Assembly (NCBI GenBank): GCA_026709325.1
Contig: JAPOTF010000031.1
Location: 1 to 38,003, forward strand
DNA length: 38,003 nt
Source: Roseovarius sp.
Lineage (GTDB): Bacteria > Pseudomonadota > Alphaproteobacteria > Rhodobacterales > Rhodobacteraceae
Direction: 5' to 3'
The notes beneath the pieces were generated by a model. That model searched no databases. It was not told where the DNA came from and saw only the letters and a program-made list of their open reading frames with translations. The position numbers and the translations under genes are program-made. Positions within the stretch are counted from its first letter, which is position 1; the number at the start of each line of letters is the position of its first letter. Shown one piece after another: positions 1-8,828 of this stretch.

Positions 1-249
1 GGGCGCGTGGCGTCCCGAAGAAGACCGTCGACGCCCTCCGCGAGAAAGCGGTCCCACCAGCGCCACACCGTCGGCTTCGACATGCCCGTCCGCCGAATCG
101 TCTCCATCAGACCGAGGCCCGAGTCGAGCCCAGGGACGATGCGCGCCCGCCAGGCGTGCTTCCGGAGACTCCGCGGATGGCCCGCGACCTGTTCGAGGCG
201 CCCGCGCCACCCGTCCGAAAGCCCGATTTCCCGCCCGTCCGCCTCTCTC
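1..249 (-). pseudogene. IS630-type transposase, N-terminal helix-turn-helix fragment (runs off left edge)
   Basis: Read on the minus strand from about 249 to 1, the frame gives an HTH region of IS630-family transposases: a segment ending GLSDGWRGRLEQVAG, then HAWRARIV, then the recognition-helix part MSKPTVWRWWDRFL and EGVDGLLRDATR at the window edge. No ATG, GTG or TTG opens this frame: it stays open back to a TAA near 360 without a good start, so the 5' end is probably degenerate or out of frame. The catalytic DDE part would lie outside the window. Family assignment rests on HTH pattern only. Two more IS630 fragments occur near 31.0 and 32.8 kb. Confidence 0.6.
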
Positions 250-389
250 CCGTTTTGCCGGCCGCTCCCAGCGGTGGCGGGAGAACAATGCCACGCTTCC
301 GGAAAAATGGAATTTTTTGTTTTGAACAGAGCACCAGGCGAAATTATTGTACTGTCAGGTTAGGTTTTTTACAGTGCTATATATCATCA

Positions 390-626
390 TCATGTCAGGA
401 TTCGACTGGCGTTCACCTGCCAGGGATGTCGAAACAGTGGCGGAGCGGGTTGGTGCAGTGCGGGGTACTTGCTCGGACCAAACAAGGGAGCACCGTTCAG
501 ATTTAATGACTTTATGGTAGTTTGGATGAACTTTTGTGAGATGATCTGAACAGGCTTATTAGCCGCATTCAATGCAACAACTACTACACCGTCTTGGCGC
601 GCAAGCTTTTCTCCCACTTTACGCAT
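390..626 (-). CDS. Unrecognised small ORF downstream of the MORN gene
   Basis: A 78-residue minus-strand ORF starts 23 bases after the MORN-protein stop. Its first ~40 residues look protein-like (MRKVGEKLARQDGVVVVALN, then NKPVQIISQKF), and the frame is also open upstream of the ATG into the end of the MORN gene. The last ~35 residues (proline-rich, LFGPSKYPALHQP) look like read-through into junk or an insertion-sequence end. No family is recognised. It may be a truncated gene cut by the IS630 element to its left. No convincing ribosome-binding site is visible. Confidence 0.25.
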   Translation of the reverse strand: MRKVGEKLARQDGVVVVALNAANKPVQIISQKFIQTTIKSLNLNGAPLFGPSKYPALHQPAPPLFRHPWQVNASRILT

Positions 627-649
627 GTTTGCTTCGTAATCAGTTAGAT

Positions 650-2119
650 TTATTGCGATGTTGCATCGTCGTCGACAGTCGATTGCCCATACTGTTCCAT
701 TGTTTTGATTTGATCGCCGTTTTTTGCCATTTCCTGAAAAACTCCGTCAAGCCATTCGCCATCAATCTCTTTCCCGCTGGAATACACCATCTGGCCGGCC
801 CCATTCCTCTTTCCGTCTTTAAACATGCCCATATAAACGTCGCCATTTGAATAAATTGCCACGCCAAAACCCTCTATTTTGCCGCTGAGCCACGCTCCCT
901 CGTAGGTGTAGCCGTTTTTAAGTTCTATTCTGCCGTGCCCGGAACGCTGACCATTGAGAAATTCTCCCTGGTATACGGAACCGTCAACATAATTGGTGCG
1001 GCCATTTCCATGTCGCACGCCATTCTTCCACTCGCCCTCGTAGCGGTAGCCATCTGGTCCATTCATGACACCGTAACCGTGAATGGCATTGTTGAAAAAT
1101 TCGCCTTCATATACATGGCCATTTGGATAAAGCGCCTTGCCTTGACCGTTTATCACTCCGTCCTTCCACTCCCCCTCGTAAACCATGTTGTTTGCATATG
1201 TGATTTTTCCGACCCCATGAGGATTTCCATCAAGGAACCCGCCGACATAAAGCGAGCCATCCTGATATGTCAGAGTTCCATTACCCGACATGTTTCCCTC
1301 ATGCCATTGCCCATCATATGTCAACCCGCCATTTCCGATGAAAACTCCCTTACCGTGGCGTTTGTCGTCGAGAAATTCACCTGAATAGGTTTCGCCATTG
1401 CCATAGGTTACGTTGCCCGCGCCTTCACGCTTTCCCCTGACTAGACTGCCTGCATAAACATCGCCATTCGGGTGTGTAAGCTCGCCCTGGCCGTTTATCT
1501 CGCCATCAAGCCACTCGCCGATGTAGGACATGCCGTCAGGCCGTGTAAGCGTACCTTTTCCATGACGCACACCGCGCTCCATTTGACCTGAATAAACGGA
1601 TCCGTCCGCATAGGTGATTTCGGCATTGCCATGCTTGACCCCGTTTAACCAATCCCCCAGATATATATAGCCGTCATCGCTTTCCAGCCTACCTTTGCCG
1701 TGATGGCGCGCATTCAGAAAACCACCCTCGTATGTCGAGTTGTTGGCGTAGTTTGCAATGCCGTCGCCAGAGATGACGCCATCCAACCAGCCGCCCTCGT
1801 ATGCTCCGCCATCAGGATAGGCAATTTTTCCGTATCCGTGGGGCTTTCCCTTGTGGAACTGGCCCGAGTAGACGGAACCATTGGGATAAGTTGCCTGACC
1901 CTGGCCTCTTATTTCACCCTCAAACCATTCACCGGTGTATTCATACCCGTTTGGAAGCCTGTAGGTGCCAGTGCCGTGCTGCCATCCGTTTTTAAAGGTG
2001 CCTTCGTAGGTGCTCCCATCTTCATATGTCTTGTTAAGCACTTCTTGAGCGGTTGCCGCAGTTGCGGCTAGTCCGATTAAAAAGACAAGTGCCATTGCTT
2101 TGGCATACGCTTTTCGCAT
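650..2119 (-). CDS. Exported protein of tandem MORN repeats
   Basis: A 489-residue protein. Residues ~1-25 form a signal peptide (basic MRKAYAK, hydrophobic core, ATAATA-QE cleavage). Nearly all the rest is about 18-19 consecutive MORN repeats of exactly 23 residues, with consensus Y.G.W..G..HG.G...Y.NG, from about residue 36 to 470, followed by a short polar tail. The ATG at 2119 is chosen over a TTG two codons upstream because AGGA lies 6 bases before it. MORN repeats form an elongated beta-hairpin spiral; in eukaryotes they bind lipids or act as scaffolds, and bacterial members are mostly uncharacterised. With no catalytic domain attached, an envelope or extracellular scaffold role is the most that can be inferred. 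It is divergent from nadE across ~140 bases. At DNA level it appears as a 69-base periodicity. Confidence 0.9.
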   Translation of the reverse strand: MRKAYAKAMALVFLIGLAATAATAQEVLNKTYEDGSTYEGTFKNGWQHGTGTYRLPNGYEYTGEWFEGEIRGQGQATYPNGSVYSGQFHKGKPHGYGKIAYPDGGAYEGGWLDGVISGDGIANYANNSTYEGGFLNARHHGKGRLESDDGYIYLGDWLNGVKHGNAEITYADGSVYSGQMERGVRHGKGTLTRPDGMSYIGEWLDGEINGQGELTHPNGDVYAGSLVRGKREGAGNVTYGNGETYSGEFLDDKRHGKGVFIGNGGLTYDGQWHEGNMSGNGTLTYQDGSLYVGGFLDGNPHGVGKITYANNMVYEGEWKDGVINGQGKALYPNGHVYEGEFFNNAIHGYGVMNGPDGYRYEGEWKNGVRHGNGRTNYVDGSVYQGEFLNGQRSGHGRIELKNGYTYEGAWLSGKIEGFGVAIYSNGDVYMGMFKDGKRNGAGQMVYSSGKEIDGEWLDGVFQEMAKNGDQIKTMEQYGQSTVDDDATSQ

Positions 2120-2259
2120 ATTCAATCCTGCAAGTTTGCATATCAGTTTTTAATTCACTGTTTGAAATTTAATGCAGATTGGCTCACCTTTCAAGAAAAG
2201 TAGCAATAATCAACTTTCACTTGCGCCCGATACCCGCTATTTGCAGTTCTGAAAACCAT

Positions 2260-3936
2260 ATGAGTATGCAGATGATCGACCGCTTTCGCTTGACGCTCGC
2301 GCAATTGAATCCAACCGTGGGCGATCTCGAATCCAATGCCAGACTTGCCAAACACGCATGGAGATCGGGTAAAGATGCGGGTTCAAACCTTGTTGCGCTT
2401 CCTGAAATGTTCATAACCGGGTACAACACCCAGGATCTCGTGATGAAGCCCGCGTTTCACAAGTCCGCAATTGCCATGATTGAAAAACTCGCGGTAGAAT
2501 GCGCGGACGGGCCTGCTCTCGCCATTGGTGCGCCGACAATCAATGACGGGAATTTCCACAACTCATATTGCATCTTAAAGGGCGGCCGCGTCACCGCGCG
2601 GGTTTTCAAGCATCACCTGCCAAACGAAATGGTTTTCGATGAAGTTCGCCTTTACGACACAGCGCCTATTGGCGGCCCCTATTCCATTGACAATGTTCGC
2701 ATTGGATCTCCGATTTGCGAAGATGCATGGTATGAGGATGTACCCGAAACACTTGCCGAAACGGGTGCGGAATTCCTGATTGTCCCAAACGGCTCGCCCT
2801 ATTTTCGCAACAAGATGGACATCAGAATCAACAAGATGGTTTCCCGGGTTGTGGAAACAGGCCTTTCACTGATTTATCTCAACCTGGTCGGCGGTCAGGA
2901 TGATCAGGTGTTTGACGGCGGCTCATTTGCCATCAACCCGGGTGGAGTTCTTGCCGTTCAGATGCCGCTAATGGAGGAGGCCATCGAGCATGTCGATCTT
3001 TCCCGCACAGATGGCGGATGGCGAATAGAACCGGGAATCCTGACCAGCATCCCCGACGATCTCGAACAGGACTACAAGGCCATGGTGCTCGCATTGCGCG
3101 ACTACACATGCAAGACCGGATATCAAAAAGTTCTGCTCGGGCTTTCCGGCGGCATAGACAGCGCGACAGTTGCCGCGATTGCGGTAGACGCGCTTGGACC
3201 GAAAAATGTCCGATGCATTATGCTGCCATCAAAATACACCTCGCGCTCATCGCTTGAAGACGCCAGGCAAACTGCGGAAAATCTTGGTTGCAGGCATGAA
3301 GTGCTCCCCATTTCGCCCGGTCATCGGGCTATAACGAAAATGCTTTCCGCGCTAATTGGCGACACACCCTCAGGCACCACTGACGAAAACGTTCAATCGC
3401 GACTTCGCGGCCTGCTTCTCATGGCCTTGAGCAACCATCACGACGAAATGCTGCTTGCAACAGGCAACAAGTCTGAAGTCGCGGTTGGCTATTCCACCAT
3501 CTATGGTGACATGGCGGGCGGCTACAACCCGATCAAGGATTTGTATAAAACGCGCGTATTCGAAATATGCAGGTGGCGCAACTCGACATATCGAGACTGG
3601 ATGAAGGGGATGCAGGGAGAAGTCATTCCCGACAACGTAATCGTTAAACCGCCTACGGCTGAATTGCGGGAAAATCAAAAGGACAGCGATTCTCTGCCGG
3701 ACTATCCCGTTCTGGACGGGATTTTGGAAATTCTTGTCGACAATGACGGGGCGATATCCGATTGCATTGAAGCCGGCTACGCGAGAGCAGATGCCGAGAG
3801 AATTGAACATCTGGTTTATACGGCCGAGTACAAGCGATTTCAGTCCGCCCCCGGCACGCGTTTGAGCGAGAAGGCCTTTTGGCTGGACCGCCGCTATCCC
3901 ATAGCAAATCGCTGGCGCGAGTCGGAAAAAAAATGA
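2260..3936 (+). CDS. nadE: Glutamine-dependent NAD(+) synthetase
   Basis: Makes NAD from nicotinate adenine dinucleotide, ATP and glutamine-derived ammonia, the last step of NAD biosynthesis, in the cytosol. From the ATG at 2260 the protein has 558 residues. An N-terminal nitrilase-type glutaminase domain (~8-260) carries the triad Glu49 (LPEMF), Lys117 (FKHHLPN) and Cys153 (ICEDAW). A C-terminal synthetase domain has the PP-loop SGGIDS at 296-301, then GTTDENVQSR and the NKSEVAVGY...GDMAGGYNPI region. Length and order match two-domain NadE. A TTG at 2179 would extend the frame, but that sequence is not family-like. ATGs at 2266 and 2272 are alternative starts; no strong ribosome-binding site distinguishes them. 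No operon partner: leuA lies 576 bases downstream with its own promoter. Confidence 0.95.
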   Translation: MSMQMIDRFRLTLAQLNPTVGDLESNARLAKHAWRSGKDAGSNLVALPEMFITGYNTQDLVMKPAFHKSAIAMIEKLAVECADGPALAIGAPTINDGNFHNSYCILKGGRVTARVFKHHLPNEMVFDEVRLYDTAPIGGPYSIDNVRIGSPICEDAWYEDVPETLAETGAEFLIVPNGSPYFRNKMDIRINKMVSRVVETGLSLIYLNLVGGQDDQVFDGGSFAINPGGVLAVQMPLMEEAIEHVDLSRTDGGWRIEPGILTSIPDDLEQDYKAMVLALRDYTCKTGYQKVLLGLSGGIDSATVAAIAVDALGPKNVRCIMLPSKYTSRSSLEDARQTAENLGCRHEVLPISPGHRAITKMLSALIGDTPSGTTDENVQSRLRGLLLMALSNHHDEMLLATGNKSEVAVGYSTIYGDMAGGYNPIKDLYKTRVFEICRWRNSTYRDWMKGMQGEVIPDNVIVKPPTAELRENQKDSDSLPDYPVLDGILEILVDNDGAISDCIEAGYARADAERIEHLVYTAEYKRFQSAPGTRLSEKAFWLDRRYPIANRWRESEKK

Positions 3937-4090
3937 ATGGCCGCTGGAAATTGTCCCGTATTGAGCCGTTTTTCCCTGTGGGCAAATCCGTCTTGCAAGC
4001 CTCCATTAATTGGCAGTTTGCGCTTCATTCGGCTTGAGGCAATTCAGATGCCAAAGCGGCAATATGCGAAACCTATCCAAAATTTTGGGG

Positions 4091-4119
4091 TTTTCATTGC
4101 AAATATCAGGGAATATACT
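4091..4119 (+). promoter_or_regulatory. Candidate sigma-70 promoter of leuA
   Basis: TTTTCA (4091-4096), a 17-base spacer and TATACT (4114-4119) resemble a housekeeping promoter. Transcription would begin around 4125-4127, which coincides with the ATG of the leucine-rich leader peptide. This predicts a leaderless or nearly leaderless leader-peptide transcript. Pattern match only. Confidence 0.45.
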
Positions 4120-4126
4120 GCCATAC

Positions 4127-4213
4127 ATGATCGGACATGACACATATAAATTGATTTCACGACACGAAGCGGACGCATCCTGTCATGTCCTTCTATTCCT
4201 AAGCCGCCTCTGA
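4127..4213 (+). CDS. leuA leader peptide (leucine attenuation)
   Basis: A 28-residue ORF whose last eight codons read Val-Leu-Leu-Phe-Leu-Ser-Arg-Leu followed by TGA: four leucine codons in eight, two of them CTA. The stop codon lies inside the left arm of the terminator hairpin at 4207-4248, the usual geometry of ribosome-mediated attenuation. Low charged tRNA-Leu would stall the ribosome on the Leu run and prevent terminator formation, allowing leuA expression. The ATG at 4127 has no Shine-Dalgarno but sits at the predicted transcription start; an in-frame TTG at 4151 is another possible start. Leader-peptide attenuation of amino-acid genes is established in proteobacteria; this instance is inferred from sequence. 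Confidence 0.7.
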   Translation: MIGHDTYKLISRHEADASCHVLLFLSRL

Positions 4214-4248
4214 GCGCACCTAAAGCGGTGCATGCGCTCGGAGGTTTT
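4207..4248 (+). terminator. Attenuator hairpin upstream of leuA
   Basis: CCTCTGAGCGC (4207-4217) pairs with GCGCTCGGAGG (4234-4244) over 11 bp with one G-U pair. An alternative inner pairing is GCACC with GGTGC. TTTT follows directly (4245-4248). This is an intrinsic terminator lying 265 bases before leuA and overlapping the leader-peptide stop, so it is read as an attenuator rather than the terminator of nadE. Confidence 0.7.
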
Positions 4249-4375
4249 CCACTGGCTGCATCGCATCATCGGAAAGCTTGGGAACAGGGAAATGCCAAAA
4301 CATTCACATTCCATAAAACATGCCTCTCGCTCTCGAGACGGATCACCACTTGACCCCCATCCAAATCGGACATCT

Positions 4376-4405
4376 ATCACAGGTGAATCAATCACGACCT
4401 GTGAT
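4376..4405 (+). repeat. Perfect inverted repeat in the leuA leader
   Basis: ATCACAGGT and ACCTGTGAT form a perfect 9-bp inverted repeat with a 12-base spacer, between the attenuator and leuA. No T run follows, so it is not a terminator. It could be an RNA stem or an operator half-site pair. Function unknown. Confidence 0.4.
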
Positions 4406-4512
4406 CTTGCGATTATTAGTCAAGACGCGCATGAGGCATCGATAAAATTCAGGATTTGCGGTGGTGGCGGGAACGACTTTGCCACTGTCGAAATTTAACG
4501 GGAACAGGGATC

Positions 4513-6081
4513 ATGAACAGCAATCCAAAAGACCGCGTAATGATATTCGACACGACGCTGCGCGATGGAGAGCAATCGCCGGGCGCGACAATGACACATG
4601 AGGAAAAGCTGGAAATCGCGGGACTTCTCGACAGCATGGGCGTGGACATCATCGAGGCGGGTTTCCCAATCGCGTCGGATGGTGATTTCAATGCCGTTTC
4701 CGATATAGCCAAGAACACGCAAAACGCCGTTGTCTGCGGTCTGGCAAGAGCCAACCTGAAAGATATTGACAGGTGCTGGGAAGCCGTCAAGCATGCCAGG
4801 CGTCCTCGAATACACACATTTATCGGTACGTCGCCTCTTCACCGCGCCATTCCAAATCTGACAATGAACGAAATGGCGGAGCGAATATTCGAAACAGTCG
4901 CGCATGCGCGCAATCTCTGCGACAATGTCCAATGGTCGCCAATGGATGCAACACGAACGGAATGGAACTATCTCGTTCGCGTCGTGGAAATCGCGATAAG
5001 GGCTGGCGCCACCACAATTAACATACCGGATACAGTTGGCTATACCGCTCCAGTCGAAAGTTCCGATTTAATTGGAAAGCTTATATCCATGGTGCCGGGG
5101 GCCGATGAAGTGGTGTTTGCCACTCATTGCCACAACGACCTTGGCATGGCCACGGCAAATGCGCTTGCCGCGGTCGCGGGAGGTGCGCGGCAGATTGAAT
5201 GCACGATAAACGGACTTGGCGAACGCGCCGGAAACACGGCCCTTGAGGAAGTGGTCATGGCAATGAAGGTCCGTGGAGACATAATGCCCTACTATACTGA
5301 AATCGACGCGACCAAACTTATGCATGTCAGCCGCCGGGTTTCCACCGTGAGCGGATTTCAGGTGCAGCCAAACAAGGCAATTGTCGGAAAAAACGCCTTT
5401 GCCCATGAATCGGGAATACATCAGGATGGAATGCTTAAAAACGCTGAAACATTTGAGATCATGAGGCCCGAGGATGTCGGTCTCTCGGAGACAAGCATTG
5501 TAATGGGCAAGCATTCCGGACGCGCGGCATTGCGTTCAAAGTTGAAGGATCTCGGAATTGCGCTGGCCGACAACCAGCTCAACGACGTGTTTGTTCGTTT
5601 CAAGGAACTCGCCGACCGCAAGAAGGAAGTCTATGATGACGACCTGATAGCGCTTGTGACAACTTTTGAGGATTCGTCGGCAAAGGACAGACTTGCCCTG
5701 AAGTCACTGAGGGTCAGATGCGGCACTGCCGGTCCGGCCAATGCCAAAATCGTGTTATCCGTGGACGGCGTTGACAAATCCGCGTCACAGACTGGGGACG
5801 GTCCCGTTGACGCCGCGTTCAAGGCTGTGCGAGATATACACCCCTGCTCGGCAATTCTTGCGCTTTATCAGGTAAACGCCGTAACCGAGGGAACCGATGC
5901 GCAAGCCACGGTATCGGTCCGTCTTGAAGATAACGGGATGATTGCCACTGGTCAGTCATCCGATACGGATACCGTTGTTGCATCCACGAGAGCATATATC
6001 GGCGCGATTAACCGTCTGATGGTTCATCGGGAAAAGCTTGGAAACAATCAGACGCAAATAAGCTACAAGGACATGGCCTGA
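4513..6081 (+). CDS. leuA: 2-isopropylmalate synthase
   Basis: Condenses acetyl-CoA with 2-oxoisovalerate, the committed step of leucine biosynthesis. The protein has 522 residues, typical of the long bacterial LeuA form. The HMGL-like TIM barrel spans ~8-275: [12 protein letters not shown] at 13-24 supplies the catalytic Arg17 and metal-binding Asp18, HCHNDLG at 205-211 supplies the two metal-binding histidines, and [15 protein letters not shown] follows. A linker region carries the conserved [13 protein letters not shown] motif. Residues ~390-515 match the C-terminal LeuA allosteric domain where leucine feedback acts. The start at 4513 has AGGGA 5-6 bases upstream; the open frame before it (from 4456) is not family-like. 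Expression is probably also controlled by the upstream leucine attenuator. Convergent with the acyl-CoA synthetase. Confidence 0.95.
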   Translation: MNSNPKDRVMIFDTTLRDGEQSPGATMTHEEKLEIAGLLDSMGVDIIEAGFPIASDGDFNAVSDIAKNTQNAVVCGLARANLKDIDRCWEAVKHARRPRIHTFIGTSPLHRAIPNLTMNEMAERIFETVAHARNLCDNVQWSPMDATRTEWNYLVRVVEIAIRAGATTINIPDTVGYTAPVESSDLIGKLISMVPGADEVVFATHCHNDLGMATANALAAVAGGARQIECTINGLGERAGNTALEEVVMAMKVRGDIMPYYTEIDATKLMHVSRRVSTVSGFQVQPNKAIVGKNAFAHESGIHQDGMLKNAETFEIMRPEDVGLSETSIVMGKHSGRAALRSKLKDLGIALADNQLNDVFVRFKELADRKKEVYDDDLIALVTTFEDSSAKDRLALKSLRVRCGTAGPANAKIVLSVDGVDKSASQTGDGPVDAAFKAVRDIHPCSAILALYQVNAVTEGTDAQATVSVRLEDNGMIATGQSSDTDTVVASTRAYIGAINRLMVHREKLGNNQTQISYKDMA

Positions 6082-6391
6082 CAAAGCGGGAGGTTTTCGC
6101 AACCCGCCGCCTGGCGTTTACCAACCACTCCGGTTCGACTTCGCCGGAAGGAACCTGCATGGCCAACCGTGATTTTCGCGGCCGTAAAATGCAAATCAGC
6201 GCGTTCCGACCTCGTCAAACCGCGGGGGAATTGATGAAACCCTGCATCAACAATTCCAGTCTGCCGACGCCACTACAGCGATTGAGGGGAGAGTGAAAAA
6301 ACGCACCGTGCCATGTGCCCGGTGTGGTTGCGCAAACTACAAGGCGGCACACAAGTTGCATTTGCCATCAAAGCCCCGGAAGTCGCTTTGA
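6082..6391. other. Convergent intergenic gap with one hairpin
   Basis: 310 bases between leuA (plus) and the acyl-CoA synthetase (minus) hold no credible gene. ATCAAAGC (6367-6374) and GCTTTGAT (6385-6392) form a perfect 8-bp stem with a 10-base loop, overlapping the synthetase stop codon. It lacks a clear T run on either strand, so it is only a weak candidate for a shared terminator. Confidence 0.35.
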
Positions 6392-8284
6392 TTATTGGTT
6401 GCCCGCCCACTCCCAAGGTCTCGTAAATCCGCCAAGAGCATTTGCCACTTCGCGGTCCTCTATGTTGCCGGTTTTCTCCAGCATGGCGACCATTCCATGC
6501 TTTTTGGTGTCAACCACCTCTGCCACCCTCGCATTGACCGAGGCGCCGCGCAAAGCCTCGTCATATATTCTCGTTATCGCCATTTTTCGCAGATCGGGCT
6601 TGAACACCTTGCCTACAGCGGTTTTTGGCAATTCATCCATGATTTCAAGATGTCTGGGAATTGCGGCGCGTTCGGGTATGTTTCCCTGGCAAAATTCCAT
6701 CAGTCCCTCGGAAGAGGCGTTGCTGCCTTCAACAAGTTCCACGTAAGCGCACGGAACCTCTCCCGCATGATTGTCGGGCTGGCCTATTGCCGCCGCCACG
6801 GCAACATTGTCATTCGCCATTAGCGCGTCTTCAACAATCGCCGGATCAATGTTATGGCCGCCGCGAATTATAAGATCCTTTATCCGACCGGTGATCCAGA
6901 GATAGCCATCCGCGTCAATTCGGCCCAAATCACCGGTGCGAAGATACTTGCCAAAATAAAAGAGATTAACGTTTTTGTCTGGATCTGTGTAGGTGTTTCC
7001 ATCATATACGCCGGGACTTGCAATGCATATCTCTCCAATTTCGTCCGCTGCGCACTCCACCGGACCATCAGGCGTTTCATTGTAAATGCGCACATCCGTG
7101 TATGGCATGGAAAATCCAACCGATCCCACTTTTTTCTCACCTGTGGGCGGATTGCATGAAACCAGACCCGTAACCTCCGTCAGACCATAGCCTTCAATGA
7201 CAGTCATGCCAGTGGAATTCCCAAATCGGTTAAACAACTCAAGTGGCATGGGCGCGGAACCGGAAAACGCGTTTTTTACCGTTGATATATCCGCATTCAC
7301 GGGTCTCTGCATTTTCTGGGACACGGCCGTTGGCACCGTCATCACAAAGGTGGCCTTCCAGCGTTCGCACAATTTCCAGAAGTTGTCGAACACGCCATCG
7401 CCTCGGTAGCCCGCCGGAGTTGGAAACACGACATGCAGTCCAGCCTTGAAAGAAAGCATCATGACTATGCTCGCGGCAAAGGTATGGAAGAGCGGCAGAG
7501 GACACATGATGGTCTCGTTTTCGGTTATCGGCAGCAAATTCTCCCCAAGCCAACCGTTGTATATCAAACCGGAGTACCTGTTCTGCACAACTTTTGGCAT
7601 GCCGGTTGTGCCGCCCGTGTGAAAACACACCCCCACGCGATCCCCTTTGGCGTCCTCGAAATCAAGTGACGAATTTTGCCTTGAAGTTTCCTCAACGTAA
7701 TCAAGTACTTTCGCCTTGTGCCCTACCGGATTCTTTGGGCGAACGAGTGGAACAATCCATTTTTTGGGTGGCGAGAGATAGCGATTCAGATCAATTTCCA
7801 GCACGGTTTGAACATCAGGCGCGTCCAGCAGCGCATCAGAGACTTTTTGCGCAATGTCCGTTTTTGGAAACGACATGAGCGTAACAACGACTTTTGCGCC
7901 GGTTTCGCGCAATATTGCCGCTATCTGACCGGCTTCAAGCAGAGGATTTACCGGAGCGGCAATTCCGGCGATCATCCCGCCAAAAATGGCGGTGGCGGTT
8001 TCAATGCAGTTCGGCAGCACCATGGCCACCACATCCCCCTCTTTAACGCCCAGCCTCCTAAACAGGTTCGCCGCCTGACATATGCCCGCGTGAAACTCCT
8101 GCCATGTGAGGGTTTCCGCCTTGTCTTTTGGGCCGGAGAGCAACTGGTAACTGATTGCGGAACCGCTTGGATTGGCGCGCGCGGTTTCCTTAATCATTCC
8201 ATAAATGGTTTTGGGCTTTTCCCGCTCGTCCCATGACATCTCGTTCTCTATATCCCGCACATTCTGAAAGTTTACAAATTCCAT
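6392..8284 (-). CDS. AMP-forming acyl-CoA synthetase
   Basis: Activates a carboxylic acid to its CoA thioester through an acyl-adenylate. The 630-residue protein has the ANL-superfamily motifs in order: phosphate-binding HTGGTTGMPK at 222-231, GYGLTE, YLRTGD, the hinge-region KDLIIRGG and the C-terminal catalytic lysine region PKTAVGKVFK. It has no signal peptide. A region of ~50 residues after the catalytic lysine is longer than in minimal acyl-CoA ligases. Substrate cannot be read from sequence. It is divergently transcribed from a complete Liv-type importer, which suggests that it activates the imported acid. Such pairings are common for aromatic or branched carboxylates; here this is inference. 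AGGG lies upstream of the ATG. Confidence 0.85.
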   Translation of the reverse strand: MEFVNFQNVRDIENEMSWDEREKPKTIYGMIKETARANPSGSAISYQLLSGPKDKAETLTWQEFHAGICQAANLFRRLGVKEGDVVAMVLPNCIETATAIFGGMIAGIAAPVNPLLEAGQIAAILRETGAKVVVTLMSFPKTDIAQKVSDALLDAPDVQTVLEIDLNRYLSPPKKWIVPLVRPKNPVGHKAKVLDYVEETSRQNSSLDFEDAKGDRVGVCFHTGGTTGMPKVVQNRYSGLIYNGWLGENLLPITENETIMCPLPLFHTFAASIVMMLSFKAGLHVVFPTPAGYRGDGVFDNFWKLCERWKATFVMTVPTAVSQKMQRPVNADISTVKNAFSGSAPMPLELFNRFGNSTGMTVIEGYGLTEVTGLVSCNPPTGEKKVGSVGFSMPYTDVRIYNETPDGPVECAADEIGEICIASPGVYDGNTYTDPDKNVNLFYFGKYLRTGDLGRIDADGYLWITGRIKDLIIRGGHNIDPAIVEDALMANDNVAVAAAIGQPDNHAGEVPCAYVELVEGSNASSEGLMEFCQGNIPERAAIPRHLEIMDELPKTAVGKVFKPDLRKMAITRIYDEALRGASVNARVAEVVDTKKHGMVAMLEKTGNIEDREVANALGGFTRPWEWAGNQ

Positions 8285-8729
8285 GCCGTATCCCTACCCT
8301 TCAATCAGATGTCTGCTCCGGAGGACGTGATCCAGGTTTATTATCGGCCAACCATCCACGGTAATCAACCGCAAACATATGCATCACGGTCATTCTCGCC
8401 AGGTTTCGCTTTTCGCAAACCATGCATTTTTCCATCAAAAATATGAAATTAAATGATTTTCTTGCTTCATGAGTCTAAAAATCCCCAAAAGGCCAGACAA
8501 AAAGTCCGCAAAAAGATTTTTGGAAATCATTGCAACCCTTAAATAATTTAATGAAAAAATTGGCGGGAATTGCCGCATACATCAAAACCCCGGGACTTGT
8601 ATCCGAAACCTGTCCGCCCGAATGCGGTTGGGTATCCGAATCGAGTTGCCATTCCGCCAGCAGGTCCAAAACAAAGCGCATTGGCAATTCAATCAAACGT
8701 ATTGTCACGCAAATGGCAAAATATCTCGC

Positions 8730-8758
8730 TTGCCGGACAATGACTTGTGCTGTAGGCT
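8730..8758 (+). promoter_or_regulatory. Candidate promoter of the Liv-type operon
   Basis: TTGCCG (8730-8735), a 17-base spacer and TAGGCT (8753-8758), 70 bases before the binding-protein ATG. Downstream, CAAATGGAGGG occurs twice (8786-8796 and 8813-8823); the second copy provides the ribosome-binding site. The rest of the 544-base divergent region (8285-8828) is AT-rich near 8430-8560 and shows no gene. Confidence 0.35.
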
Positions 8759-8828
8759 CGAATAATTCGCGGCATAAGCGAAATTCAAATGGAGGGTGCA
8801 GCCTGTCACCCGCAAATGGAGGGAATAA

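Noticed and set aside
935-1384. Long plus-strand ORF antisense to the MORN gene
   Set aside because: It is a shadow of the repeat codon pattern and has no ribosome-binding site or recognisable domain.
650-2119. Regular ~69-base periodicity resembling a repeat array
   Set aside because: It is the coding signature of 23-residue MORN repeats, without identical repeats and unique spacers, so not CRISPR.
2179-2259. Upstream TTG extension of nadE
   Set aside because: The added residues are not family-like; the glutaminase domain begins just after 2272.
3937-4140. Plus-strand ORF directly after nadE
   Set aside because: No recognisable protein features; the region is better explained as leuA regulatory sequence.
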